Translations under genes and position numbers: made by a program
Shown here: positions 43,541 to 63,636 of the stretch, in pieces
Layout: every line of letters begins with the position of its first letter
Position numbering within the stretch: position 1 is the stretch's first letter
Assembly (NCBI GenBank): GCA_009176605.1
Contig: SEYY01000113.1
Location: 34,351 to 98,350, forward strand
Origin: Armadillidium nasatum
Lineage: Eukaryota; Arthropoda; Malacostraca; Isopoda; Armadillidiidae
Reading direction: 5' to 3'
Length of the DNA: 64,000 bases
The notes under the pieces: generated by a model
Told to the model about the DNA's origin: nothing
The model's input: only the letters and a program-made list of their open reading frames with translations
The model's database searches: none

Positions 43541-45762
43541 ACAGAACGCCACCACTTATAGGCAGAGCCCTTTTCAAGGATTGGACATACACAAAATGAA
43601 GGAAAACTCACTCAAACACACACCTAACGCACATCTCTCAGGTGGGCACAGACTGAAGCTTTAAAAAAAAAAAAATAGATGATGGTAGAGAGTTCCACAG
43701 AACAGACGTGGCTGGAAAGGAGGAGGCACCACAGCGGGCTAGCCTGGGGTTTCCTACATCAACACAAAGTTCGAATGAAAGTAGGGCACCCCTTGCGCAA
43801 CGAGGACGACGCATCGGTGGAGAAATGCATGAGGCCAATTCCCTCTAGCACTTGCCATTGTAGTACCTATAGAAAAAGGATAGTGCGCCAACGTCACGTT
43901 GCAGAGATAGGGGGACAAGAGAGTTAGAAAGTAGGGGACAGTTAATTAATCTTTTAGCTTTAGACTCAACCCTATCCAGAAGAGAGGAGGAGCCGGAGCC
44001 CCCCCAAATGTGAGAACAGTACTCCATACAAGGGCGAATAAGACCCTTATATATTTGGAGTAACTGCTCAGAAGAAAAAAATTCATGCAACCTGAACAGA
44101 ATTCCCAGCTTCTTATAGGCCGCTTTAGCAACCATTGTGATATGTGGTTTTCAAGACAATTTATTGTTTATGTTAAGACCAAGAATGTTAATGTTATTTA
44201 CATTTGAGACGGGAGAGCCATCGAAGAGGATAGGAAAGTTGGGAGACGTTTTTGAGAGGGAGATGTGAAGAAGTTGAGTTTTTAAAGAGTTGAATTTCAC
44301 AAGGTTGCTATGACCCCACCGGGAAATCCCATCCAGTTCCGCAAGAATAGAATCGGAAAGTTGAAGACGAGAAGCAAGTCTAGAAGCAAAAGAGGGAGCA
44401 GATTTGAAATGAGTATAAGAATGTAGAGTTGAGTCATCAGCATAAGAGTGAACAGAGTTAAAAGTGCAGTTAAGAAGATCGTTAAGCGCCACCACACAAG
44501 ACTCCCCAAAGTCCCTAAGGGCAGAATACCATAAATCAGGAAGATAGGAAAGTATGTCACCAGTTGACCTCGAGCGTCGAAAGGCATACTATAGTGATCT
44601 TAAAGAAGAAATGAGACTCCAAATGATCCAGGAAATGAGAGTTTCAAAAATTTTAGATTGATCACAAGTGAGAGCTATAGGTCAATAGTTAGAAGTGTCA
44701 GAGCGACTACCTTTTTTTGGGATCGGCTGAACAAATTCGCGCTTCCAGCAATGAGGAAAAGTATTAGTATTAAGGCATAGAGAGTAGAGCTGAACAAGGA
44801 CAGGCGCTAACTTGGAAGCACACTCCCTCAGAACATGAGGGGGAATGCCAACCGGGCCACTGGCCTTTCTGACGTTCATAGATTTCAGGATCCCATGCAC
44901 CCGATCATGAGTACTTACAGGTAAAGACATAGGATACCTGAGAGAGCAAGGAGTAGGAGGAGGGATGCCAGAATCGAGCAGGGTGGAATTAGATGAGAAA
45001 ATGAGGCCAAAGAGATTAGCCTTTTCAGAGTGAGTATTAGCTTCAGAACCATCAGAGGGAATAAGAGGAGGAAAGGCAGATTTACAGAAGTTATTAGAGA
45101 TGTTTTTGACAAGAGGCCATAAATTTGTATCAGTAGGAGAGCCATGGAGGTCAGTGCACTTCCTTTTTGTGAAAGTACGCTTAGTCCATCAAAGAATATC
45201 CTTGCAAGGATTCCGAACTGAATGAAAATTATCAAGAGTGATGGGAGAAGGAGAGTTTTTTCATTCACGATAAGCATTGTCTCTCTCCCGAAAGGACAAG
45301 AGAACAGTTGCCATCGAACCATGGCTTTTGAGGAGAAAAAGATTTAGTTGAAGAAGGAATGAATCTGCCCATCCCCTCAAGGATCACAGCCGATAGCTTT
45401 TCAGCTGAGACAGAAGCGTCCCCTGAGATAAAGCAAGATTCACTCCAATGATAGTTAGCAAAGAAGCGACGCATTGCCCCCCAATTAGCCCGATTAAAGT
45501 TAAAGTATGTTTAGTGCATTGGAGCTGTTGGAGAGAAAGCATTATAACTAAGAGCTATAAGATTATGGTCAGGGTTACCAATAGGAGGGAAAATGGTGTA
45601 TTTATATCTTGAAGGAGTAGTGGTGAAGCATAAATCAAGTGTATTCAAGAATTGGTTAGCACGATCTGGAATATGTGTGGGTTCCTTTATCAACTGCTCC
45701 AGATCGTTAAGAATGCTGAATGATTTGGCCTCCCTATCACCTGTATCAGTGGAGAAAACTTG

Positions 45763-45765
<3 letters not shown>
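43541..45765 (-). mobile_element. LINE-B copy 5, endonuclease end to 3' tail
   Basis: On the minus strand from 45765: [33 protein letters not shown], linker with FSPQKPWFDGNCS, RT fingers (MNVRKASGPVGIPPHVLREC), HSYADDSTLHSYTHFKSAP with an intact YADD, INILGLNINNKLS, and EYCSHIWGGSGSSSLLDRVE. Frameshifts and an internal gap in the palm (near 44500-44640) make it inactive. A 12-A tail (T run at 43529-43540) follows the 3' end. The 5' edge stops at a CCTAA tract and an AT array. Confidence 0.87.
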
Positions 45766-45910
<145 letters not shown>

Positions 45911-46002
45911 AATAACAAACTAAAAAAAAAAAAAAAATAAAACTGGGTAGAACTAAACACAAACGTCAACACTCTATCAACAACTATGTATACTTTTAAT
46001 AC

Positions 46003-47021
<1,019 letters not shown>

Positions 47022-47132
47022 GTGATGGAGACTGTAAAATCAAAAATTCATAAGATTTTTGGCAGAGGTTCCCATCTCTCAGTTGTGCCATCAGATACTT
47101 TAATGGCTTTTGAAATTCTTACTGAACTTGAG
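47022..47132 (+). CDS. USP19: USP19-like exon H: UBL-like insert, second half
   Basis: Acceptor CCTTTATTGCAG, donor GAG|GTAAGT at 47133. Thirty-seven codons in phase 0: VMETVKSKIHKIFGRGSHLS, VVPSDTLMAFEILTELE. The segment V-x-x-x-x-I-H-K-I-F and the PSDTLMAFE-x-L strand correspond to the later part of the USP19 UBL-like insert, just before the MYND finger. The exon stands 260 bp downstream of the compound (AT)(CT)(AT) array. Confidence 0.88.
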
Positions 47133-48816
<1,684 letters not shown>

Positions 48817-50080
48817 CTACTCACAAGACTGTTACATATTCACATCCAAATATTGAGGTCCTCTATTTAGGGGATTTCAACATACATAACACTGAATGGT
48901 TGAGTTTCTCTCATACTGGTCCAGGTGGGAAGGAAGCAGAATTATTCAAGATTCTCAATGATCTGGAGCAACTTATTAAAGAACCTACACATTCCTGATC
49001 ATTCCAACCACTAGTCCTTCCCTCTATAAATACGCTGTCTTCAAACCTTTTCTGATCACAACCTTATTTCTCTTAATTTTCATGTTTTCTCTTCAGCTGC
49101 TCTATCCTACCCTAAGTGTATCTTCTGACACTTTAACTGGGAGGCCTTGAATTGCTTTTGGAATAACTGCTTTGTCTCTGAAGTTACTTAGGCTTCTGCC
49201 TGTATGGTGGGGGCTGTAATCGTTGATGGGATGAGTGGGTTCATTCTTTCTTCTAAATCTTTTTCTCTTCAAAATCCATGGATCGATCGTGCTTGCTCTC
49301 TTGCCATTCAGGCTAGAAATATTGCATTTCGAGAGTGTATAATTCTCGTTCTCATATCATTCTCACTAATTTTCATTCAACTTGGAATTTTTGCAGAGAC
49401 ATTCTTTGATAAGCAAAGCGGACTTTCACAAAACAAATGTGTGTTGACCCAAGTTCTACTGATAAATCTTTATGATCCATTACTAAAACATCTCTGACAG
49501 CTGTAAATTTTCTTTTTCCCGTCTTATTCTCTCTGTGGTTCTGTTGTTAACGCTCTAACTGAAAAGGCAAATCTCTTTGACCTCCTGTTCTCCTTTAATT
49601 CAACCCTGGATGACTCCGGCAATCCTCCTCCTCTCAGATGCCTCATGCCTTTACCTGAGATTACAATTGATCAGATGCATGGGCTTCAGAAATCTATGAA
49701 CGTCAGGAAGGCAAGCAGCTCAGTTGGCATTCCTCCCTGAATTTTAAGGGATTGTGCTTGAGCTGGCTCCATCCCTTCTTCATCTTTTCTCTATGCCTCA
49801 ATACTAGTACTTTTCCTCCTAGTGTTGGAAGCGCGTATTTGTCCAACCTATTCCGAAAAAAGGTAGCCACTCTGATCCTTCTAACTATCATCCTATAGCT
49901 CTCCTTGTATTCTGTCAATGATCTTTAAAGCCCTTCCCGACTCTCATTTCTTGGATCATCTGAAATCCCATCCCTTCTTTCTGATTATCGATATGGCTTT
50001 CGGCGCTCGAGGTCTATATGCCTAATATGTTTATGATCTGCCCTTAAGGACTATGGGAAATCTTGTGTTGTGGCGCTTGA
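48817..50080 (+). mobile_element. LINE-B, endonuclease to RT palm, old copy
   Basis: Plus-strand broken frames: TVTYSHPNIEVLYLGDFN, DHNLISLNFHVFS, GAVIVDGMSGFILSSKSFSL with QNPWIDRACSLAIQARNIA, KSMNVRKASSSVGIPP, and GTATGGCGC-type palm sequence ending VVALD. It stops abruptly at a duplicated piece of the exon I border. Head-to-head with the LINE-D fragment at 48816. Confidence 0.75.
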
Positions 50081-50130
50081 CAAGATGAAGGCAAAAAATC
50101 AAAATATACTTTCTTCTCTGTATTCTTTAT
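50081..50130 (+). repeat. 50-bp copy of the exon I donor region
   Basis: About 48 of 50 bases match 50500-50549. The copy carries the last four exon bases (CAAG) and the intron start, but its donor GT reads AT. Confidence 0.85.
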
Positions 50131-50320
50131 GCTAAATATATTTGCATACCTGTATTAGACTTTGTTCTTACCCCTGTTAAGTTCCGTGACATTTTGGTAC
50201 CACTTTGAGTAGCTTATATTTTTATGTAAAATAGCAAGATCTTGCTGCTTGTTTTTACTTATAAATTGTATGTTTGCTTGTTTGTTTACACTTTAGCCTC
50301 AATGGCATTATTTTTTTCAG
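50131..50320. other. Intron H-I, end
   Basis: T-rich; ends in the exon I acceptor. Confidence 0.6.
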
Positions 50321-50503
50321 GCAAGAGAACCTGTAGTGGAATTAGCAGTAACTCAAAGGATGATGACTCCAAATCCCCCAAATAAATGCGCGTCATGTAC
50401 TCGTCTTCCATCTACTGGAACTAAACTTAAAAGATGTACAAAATGTTACAGAGTTGGTTACTGCGACACTACATGTCAGAAAAATCATTGGCAAAATCAC
50501 AAG
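50321..50503 (+). CDS. USP19: USP19-like exon I: MYND zinc finger, main part
   Basis: Acceptor ATTTTTTTCAG; donor CACAAG|GTGAAG at 50504, an acceptable GT donor with G at +3. Sixty-one codons in phase 0: AREPVVELAVTQRM, then NKCASCTRLPSTGTKLKRC, TKCYRVGYCDTTCQKNHW, QNHK. Zinc ligands in order are CASC, CTKC, C and C of YCDTTC, and His of QNHK; the last Cys is supplied by exon J (QHC). This is the MYND spacing C-x2-C-x(n)-C-x2-C-x4-C-x3-C-x7-H-x3-C. A MYND finger inside the USP catalytic core is specific to USP19 and is thought to bind partner proteins. A decayed copy of this exon's 3' border lies at 50081-50130. Confidence 0.95.
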
Positions 50504-50778
50504 GTGAAGGCAAAAATTCAAAATATACTTTCTTCTCTGTATTCTTTATAATACTTTTATTTTAGCTTTTCGAAAGTGTAAATTTGTTAATACTTTAGAA
50601 TCTAAATTTTAGTTCTTTTTAGGTTTGATAATTATAACTATAATCGAGTTTTCTTTCATTAAAAATTTTTCTATATTTAACTTTTGTTTTTTTTTTTAAT
50701 AGTATTCACATATATCAGAGAATTTAGTATAGTTCACAATTCTTGTAATATATTTAGATTTACATATTTTTCTTTTAG
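50504..50778. other. Intron I-J
   Basis: The shortest intron (275 bp) and the only one free of recognisable transposons or TA arrays; both flanking exons encode MYND ligands. Confidence 0.75.
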
Positions 50779-50997
50779 CAACATTGTAAACTTGTGCCAG
50801 AACCCGTTGGTTGTCCTTTTATTATGTCTTTCCCTGAAAGTTTGGCCACCTATTCAACTTTAACTCAGATTGCTGAAAATTATGCAAGATATTCTGTAGA
50901 TATTTTTCAGCCACCAGTTTCTCAGACGCAAAATTCAAGGCGAAGGCATGGAAGTACATCAAGTGGTGACATTTCGAGTGATGCAGAAGAGATGGAG
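50779..50997 (+). CDS. USP19: USP19-like exon J: end of MYND finger and following linker
   Basis: Acceptor TTTTTCTTTTAG, donor GAG|GTAAGA at 50998; 73 codons in phase 0. It starts QHCKLVPEPVGCPFIMSFPE, which supplies the last MYND cysteine and the conserved GxPF strand. TYSTLTQIAENYARYSVDIF then QPPV match the USP19 segment after the finger. The exon ends in a charged, serine-rich and probably disordered stretch (SRRRHGSTSSGDISSDAEEM). The intron before it is only 275 bp; the next intron runs past the end of the window. Confidence 0.94.
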
Positions 50998-51521
50998 GTA
51001 AGAAATTTCGTGTTAGAAGTGGATGATATAAAATAAAACTGTCTTCTTTATTTGAAGCCATTTTTCTCGTATGCATATTAATCACTTTTATATTTAACAT
51101 GCTTAGGCATTTTCTTTGTATATTCAGTAAAACCACCCTCCGCAGTGGATCTTGCCTTCGTAAGCATAATCCACAAGACAGTTTTTTAATGTCAGATTTT
51201 TCTCAAACCTCTGTTTGAAAATTTTTTAACACACATTATCAGATAGTTTGAACAAAACAGACACTCGAAAATTTCAAACTGTTGAGCTATTAAGATTTAA
51301 AATACTTTATTTTTAAATTTCATTTTTAAATTCTAAATAGAATACATTACAATTTATTTATTTATTTTTTTCAGTCCCAAAAATTGTTTAATTTAATAAA
51401 TATTGTAATAAGGAAAACTTGAAAATAAATATAATTTATTGTAGTGTTAATAATAATAATAGTAATTCTTGAAGTAAGCACTGCAAAATATATAAGTAGT
51501 AGTTTTGCCATTACTGTGTAT
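50998..51521. other. Intron after exon J, start
   Basis: AT-rich; no element recognised before the hAT target duplication. Confidence 0.55.
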
Positions 51522-52035
51522 GTTTCAGTCAGGGTTGGCATTGATTAAATCAATTTGATTTAATCAGTTGATTAAATCAATTGATTTTTTTATGAAAAAA
51601 TCATGATTTTTTTGATTTTTTTGATTTTTTTGATTTTTTTAAAAAATAATAAAACTTTTTTTTTATTATTTGTTTTATTTTGTCATATTTTTTGATACAT
51701 AGTGATATAACAGATATATTAGTTCCTTCTTACTGTGTTAAAAATCTTTAAAGTAGTTTATATATTAGAAATATAACTTCCTTAATATTTGGTTCAAGAT
51801 TTCATATAGGGTAATACAAGAATCTGATCTTCATTAATATAATTTATCCAATGTAGAACTGTTAGAGTTTAGAATTCCTAATATATATTCAATCAAATCT
51901 TCAACAAAATTTTATTGAGCTTTAATCTAATGCAATTTGAGGTTATAGACAAAAGAGAAAACAGAAAAGACAATTCCTTTTAATTTTCAACCATTTAAAT
52001 TTTTATACATTATAAGAAAACAATATTCCATATAT

Positions 52036-54414
<2,379 letters not shown>

Positions 54415-55090
54415 TTTTGCAAGATGTATTTAATTTATGGATTAATGATTATGCATCAAAAGTGCTTAAATTTTCTTTCTTTTATAATTTATATAGAGGA
54501 ATATTGTTTTCTTATAATGTTGTATAAAAATTTAAATGGTTGAAAATTAAAACGAATTGTCTTTTCTGTTTTCTCTTTTGTCTATAACCTCAAATTGCAT
54601 TAGATTAAAGCTCAATAAAATTTTTTTGAAGATTTGATTGAATATATATTAGGAATTCTAAACTCTAACAGTTCTATATTGGATAAATTATATTAATGAA
54701 GATCAGATTCTTGTATTACCCTATATGAAATCTTGAACCAAATATTAAGGAAGTTATATTTCTAATATATAAATTACTTTAAAGTTTTTTAACACAGTAA
54801 GAAGGAACTAATATATCTGTTGTATCATTATGTATTAAAAAATATGACAAAATAAAAAAAAACAAAAAAAAAAAACAGTTGTATTATTTTTTTAAAAAAT
54901 CAAAAAAATCAAATAAATCAAAAAAATCAAAAAAATCATTGATTTTTTGATTTTTTTGATTTTTTAAAAAAAATCAAAAAAATCACCAACCCTGGTTTCA
55001 GTTTTATTTTGCATACTTTGGAGGGGATTTTAGAGCAACTCAAAGGAGTACTTGACTTTAAAGAATGACTTAAAAACTAATTATTGTTAA

Positions 55091-55549
55091 TGATTTAAAA
55101 ATCTCTACCTAAAGACAACAAACTATACTAACCTGTCACAAAACGAAGATCACTTGAGGAATCGGTAAATGACAAATAAACTACAAGAGGAAAAAAAGAT
55201 AGGAAATAATAGAGGTATAGATTATTAGTGTCACTGGAAGTTCACTTACTACTTCTTTTGTTTTGAATGGAGCTATCTTGCACAACATAAACAACTTTGG
55301 TTAATCCAATTTTAATTCCTTTTCTTTTCCTTTATATATTCCTGTACCCTAACAACTCAAATGTAGGAGATTACATCAATCTTTATCTAAGTCAAAAAAA
55401 CTATTTCCAAATTGGTCTGTAACCTAAAACAAAAATTATAAAATAAAATAAAATAAAAATTCACTAAAGAGGAACTCTTTCCTAAAGATAAGCATATGCC
55501 CCCCACATCCCGTAAAATATTCCACACTTATTTACCTGAAAATAATTCA
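55091..55549 (-). repeat. Copia-type 3' LTR
   Basis: 459 bp. A purine-rich tract on the minus strand (55562-55587 on the plus coordinates) sits where the polypurine primer is expected. Confidence 0.92.
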
Positions 55550-56092
55550 AATATCTTATAATTTTCTCTTTCTCCTTTTTTCCCCCTAATATTACATCCT
55601 AATGCCTTTCTCAATTCCAACCTGTTTTTCCTATTATCTTTCTTTGTAAGACCATCGGCTATTTGTAACCTAGAATTTACCCATTCAACTGACTTTATTA
55701 CCCTGTCCTTCAATTTTTCTTTTAAATTTGCCAATTCTATTCTTAATATCCTATTCTTTACACCTTTAGTAGATTTTATACTGTCTCTTAAGCATTGGTA
55801 TAATGTCTATGTTAACAGAAGTAGTTATGTTTGTTAATTCTTCCCATAAATACTTAATATATTCCCCCCATTCTATAGCTTCCACCATACTCAAGGTTTC
55901 AGCCGACAAAGTTGAGCTTACCACTCGTTTCGCTACTTTTGACTTCCATAGTAACGGACAACAATTACCTGTCATATCCTTCATCCTCACACAGTAACCT
56001 ATCTGTGTTCTTCCTTCGCTCACATTGCCAAATGAAGCATCGGAGTAGACCTCCAATCTCATTCTTCCCCCTTTTAATTTTGGTATTTTCAT
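55528..56092 (-). pseudogene. Copia-type RNase H
   Basis: RLEVYSDASFGN, RVVSSTLSAETLSMVEAIEW and, after a break near 55765, SVEWVNSRLQIADGLTKKD: the RNase H Asp/Glu sites and the typical copia C-terminus. The last codons overlap the polypurine tract before the 3' LTR. Confidence 0.83.
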
Positions 56093-56127
56093 TTGAATTT
56101 CTTCTCTTTTTGCTCTTTCTGCTACCT

Positions 56128-57640
56128 TTAACTAGCTTCCCGTAATCTTCTATTTTTGCCTCCTTCATATTCCTCCCAAAGAAACACATCAAAACTAAGA
56201 TCTGGACGAGTATTCTGTGACATCCAATTTAATTTTCCTAACAATGATCTATATTCGGTCATCTCCTCTTCATTTAACCTTTCATCCTTATTATTCTTGT
56301 TTATCTTGTTTATCACTAATTTGTCTTTTGAATAACTCTTTTGACTTATATATATATCCCCTTTTTCCTTTTGTTCAATTTCTATTCCTAAATATTTGAA
56401 AACTTCGCTTTCTTCTCTTGCAACCTTCAACTCCTCCTTTATTTTCGATATAATTTTCTCCTCAAATATTTTATCTCCTCCATAAATGAGATCATCTACA
56501 TGAATCCTCATTATGCCATAAACATGCCACCATCTTCCCATTAAATATTGTGTTATCTATTTTACTTCTTTTCCCTCCTATTTTTATTAACAATTCAACC
56601 AAACTCTTGTACCATTTTCTAGCTGCATCTTTCAACCCGTAGACTGCTTTCTTTAATTTCCATAATTTTAAGGTATTGCCCTCCTCAGGAGGTTTTATCA
56701 CTACCTCTCTTTCCATTTCCTTTCCTTGCAAGTATGCTGTCTTCACATCCAATGTTTTTACCTGCCAATCCTTCATATTGATTATACCTAAGATTACTTT
56801 TAACCCTTCTATTGAAAAAGTGGGTACTTCAAAATCTTCTATATCTAAACATTCTTTTTCCATAAAACCCTTCACCACTAATCTTGCTTTACATATCTTA
56901 TCTCCTTCCTTCTCCTTTTCAGTAATTATCCACCTTGTTTTAAGTACCTTATTCCCTTTATATCTGTCAATCTCTTCAAAAACATTATTCTCTTTCCAAC
57001 TTGAAATCTCTTTCTTTTTTGCCTCTTTAATTTTCTCCATGTGATCAGTTTCGTTACTCTTAAAGGTAACTACCTTACCTTCACTGAAGTACGTTTCACC
57101 TTGATCTCCTTTATCTTTCTCTACTTCATATTCTCTTAAGTCTGCCCAAAACTCTTCCTCGGAGTCTAAATCCTTAACGTTATAAGTACCATCAAATTTA
57201 CCTCCTAAACTCATTACTCTTACTCTTCTCCACCCCTCTTCATCCTCATGTCTTATTCGATAATTTCTTCCTTTTCGAATATCATAAGGATGAACCTCCT
57301 CATTTTCACTAAAATTGTCATTCCTTTCATCGTCATCTTCTACCTGCAATAACTCTTCTTCCCTTTCTTCTTCTTCTTCTTCTTCTTCTTCATCTTCTTC
57401 ATCTTCTTCTTCCTCTTCACCATCTTCTTCCCCTTTTTCCTCCTCCTCTTCATCTCTCTCCTCTATCGCTTCCCTTTTCTTTTCTTTCTCTTCCATCTTC
57501 TCACCTGCCTTCTGTAATTTTGTTATATGTATCTTATTCACTTCCCTTATCAATGCTCCATGTTTAACCATTACTACTTTACCATCTCTATCTATTATTC
57601 TCCCTGGTCCTCTCCACTTTTCCTCTCCTTTCTTCTTATA
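56128..57640 (-). pseudogene. Copia-type acidic linker and reverse transcriptase
   Basis: 57571-56492 is open for about 360 codons: an acidic tract of Glu/Asp at about 57350-57470, then WKENNVFEEIDRYKGNKVLK, TLDVKTAYLQGKEMEREVVI, LWKLKKAVYGLKDAARKWY. A frameshift near 56545 moves the rest to the next block, which has IHVDDLIYGG (the Y/H-V-D-D catalytic box) and EYRSLLGKLNWMSQNTRPDL. Confidence 0.85.
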
Positions 57641-58844
57641 AAAGACTTTGTCTCCTACTTGAGCTTCTTCGATCGATTCTATGAACCCTAATTTTGCCTT
57701 TTAATGCCCTCCTTATCCGATCTCTGCATTCTTTCTCTTGTACCTTGTCTTTAACCAACATTTGTAATTCCATTAATTCCTTTAATTTAGCTCCATCCAT
57801 TCCCTCTTCTAGTTCAGCAGGGCTACATTTTTCCATCTCGTTTTTACCACGGTAATAAATTCCAAAAACTTTCTGATTAGGAGAATACCCACCGTTCATT
57901 ATTCTATCATTTTTCGCGCTGACCATCCACATTAATATCCAATCTCTTCCTTTGACTCCATCTTCCTTTAGTTTCCTCATTCCTTCCTTGAGTATTCCAA
58001 CTGTTTTTTCACTTTTACCATTGCTCCATGGACTCTCACTTGCTGTACATAACATCTCTATGCCCCACTTTTCAGTAAATTCAATTATTTCTTCATTTTG
58101 GAATTCTCAACCTCCATCAGTTATTATGTTTTGAGGTGCCCCAAAATAGCTATTCCACTTCTCCATTATATACTCCATTATATTTGAAGGTTTCTTATCA
58201 TTTATCCATTTTGCATGACAGTAATGTGTTGCCCAATCCACCATGACAAGGAATATTTCCCCTTCCAATTCTCCTATGTCCATTGATAACACTTCGTTGA
58301 AATTTGATGTCATAGGCAACCCCACTGTAGGTCTTTCAGGGTTTTTCTTATATTTCTTACATGACTCACAATTAATACATGCCTCTTTTAATGTTTGTAA
58401 CCTTTCTTGCTTTACCCTTTGCTAATCTACATCATTTCCCCATTCTTTATTAATTATTTGTTGCAATTTATCAAATGCACAATGGCCAAATTGCAAATGT
58501 AACCTCAAACAGGTATTTTTCCATTTTTCTTCATTTAATATAGAATTTGTTTCCTTAAGTGTTAACCATACATTCTCTCTATTCTTTATCTCTCTCAATT
58601 TTATTCTGATATGTCCCTTATTATCCATGTTAATGGGTATTTTCTCTTTTATTATAGGGTGCTTACACTCTAAATATTTATTAACAAAATCTATCCTAGC
58701 CTCTAATTTGTCTAATACTACTGTTCCTATCAACCAAGGGATATTCCCTTCTACTATTTCTGTTTCTAGTAATGCTTTACGATTTCCTATGACAATCGAA
58801 ATTAAAAATTTTCTATGACACATATTCCTTTTCCCCGAAAACAT
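57636..58844 (-). pseudogene. Copia-type protease end and integrase
   Basis: Three blocks. 58844-58422: end of protease and first half of the integrase zinc site (LRLHLQFGHCAFDKL), ended by TAG. 58325-58107: core with MDIGELEGEIF and IITDGG (the two Asp), ended by TGA. 58055-57636: SPWSNGKSEKTVG with the catalytic Glu and the C-terminal part, lost to a frameshift near 57690. Confidence 0.82.
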
Positions 58845-58923
58845 AAGTTGCTTCTATCTTCCTTTCAGATTCCTTCATCCTCACTAGTTCTTCCCTATTT
58901 AATGTCGAAAGAATTACTCCTAG

Positions 58924-59230
58924 TCACAATTCTCCCACCACACTGTTCTTACAACCAGTATCGACTATCGCACTGATTATATCCCAGTTGTCCTCTTCCA
59001 TCCCTCTATTCCCCAATAATATCACTTCTTTTGTTACCTGTTTTCTTTCATTATACATATTAGCCAAATGTCCTTTTTCTTTACATTTGTAACATTCTTT
59101 GTCCCTCATCCAACAATTTTCCATCACATGTCCTTTCTTTCCGCAACCATTACATTCTTTATCATTTCTTCTATATTCCGGACAGAACCTTTGCATATGT
59201 CCCTCCTTTTTACAGTTATAACAAACGTTC
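58924..59230 (-). pseudogene. Copia-type zinc knuckles and protease start
   Basis: Three CCHC knuckles: CYNCKKEGHMQRFC, CNGCGKKGHVMENC and CYKCKEKGHLANMY, the last with Tyr for the final Cys. Then IISAIVDTGCKNSVVG, the aspartic protease active site (D-T-G). The frame ends shortly after. Confidence 0.82.
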
Positions 59231-59800
59231 TTCCTTTCAGGATTTTTATTCCTCTCTCCACTGTACCATATCTTTTCCTTGTTTTGATTCTGAAAACTCC
59301 CATTATTCCTACTAACAAACTAGTCACTCTTTCATAGGACAAATCTCCGTCTAAATCTCCTAACATTATTTTTTCTTCATTTTCAGACAGTTTACTCCTT
59401 CCCAACAACAACCCACCTTTATGTTCTTCTCCTAGTTCAGCCATCCCAGCTGCATTACACCTCCTCAATGCCACATCAAATCTACTTACAAAGTCCTGTA
59501 TATCTTCCATAGGTTTCCTTTCAATTCTAAAAAAAGCGTTCATACTATCAATCTTTTCTCTTTCCTTGTCACTGATATACTTCTTTTCTAGAAAACTCAT
59601 TATCTTGTTTACTCCCTCAAGGCTCGCTATCTCTTCTCTCGGCAATCCTCCCACTAGTTCCCATGGTTCTCCACTCATTGCAGTCCTTATAGTTAAACCC
59701 GGGTATTTATCCACAGTTTTATTTCTAAATATACAATCTTCCACTTTACCCTTCCACTCCAAAACATCTCCTTCTTCCCATCAAACTCTTGTCGTCTGAT
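59124..59800 (-). pseudogene. Copia-type gag, capsid part
   Basis: Minus-strand open stretch of about 212 codons with LEWKGKVEDCIFRNKT, FLEKKYISDKEREKIDS, FRIERKPMEDIQDFVSRFD: the helical capsid region of copia gag proteins. A TGA near 59786 separates it from the probable start. A frameshift at about 59235 disconnects it from the zinc knuckles. Confidence 0.8.
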
Positions 59801-59841
59801 CCCATTTTCCTTACAATTTAATAAGATTTGGAAATTAGAAT

Positions 59842-60306
59842 TGATTTAAAAATCTCTACCTAAAGACAACAAAGTCAATACTATACTAACCTGTCACAAA
59901 ACGAAGATCACTTGAGGAATCGGTTAATGACAAATAAACTTTCAAGAGGAAAAAAAGATAGGAAATAATAGAGGTATAGATTATTAGTGTCACTGGAAGT
60001 TCACTTACTACTTCTTTTGTTTTGAATGGAGCTATCTTGCACAACATAAACAACTTTGGTTAATCCAATTTTAATTCCTTTTCTTTTCCTTTATATATTC
60101 CTGTACCCTAACAACTCAAATGTAGGAGATTACATCTATCTTTATCTAAGTCAAAAAAACTATTTCCAAATTGGTCTGTAACCTAAAAAAAATTATAAAA
60201 TAAAATAAAATAAAAATTCACTAAAGAGGAACTCTTACCTAAAGATAAGCATAGTCCCCCCACATCCCGTAAAATATTCCACACTTACTTACCTGAAAAT
60301 AAATCA
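59842..60306 (-). repeat. Copia-type 5' LTR
   Basis: 465 bp; has a roughly 8-9 bp insertion relative to the other LTR near 59873. A tRNA-complementary primer site next to it was not recognised. Confidence 0.92.
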
Positions 60307-60311
60307 GTTAA

Positions 60312-63539
<3,228 letters not shown>

Positions 63540-63548
63540 TATATATAT

Positions 63549-63636
<88 letters not shown>
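63540..63636. repeat. (TA)n array
   Basis: About 97 bp with two slips (near 63559 and 63611). Confidence 0.98.

Larger units (their letters stand above)
55086..60311 (-). mobile_element. Ty1/copia-type LTR retrotransposon with both LTRs
   Basis: GTTAA at 55086-55090 and 60307-60311 is a perfect 5-bp target duplication around 55091-60306. Two direct LTRs start TGATTTAAAAATC and end in TCA. The minus strand carries gag, zinc knuckles, protease, integrase, RT and RNase H in the order integrase before RT, which defines the copia type. Differences between the LTRs are few (about 9 substitutions and 3 small indels by eye), so the insertion is recent, yet the coding region has at least six breaks. 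Confidence 0.93.

Noticed and set aside
56676-57641. Plus-strand Ser-rich open stretches
   Set aside because: Antisense of the copia-type RT and its Glu-rich tract.
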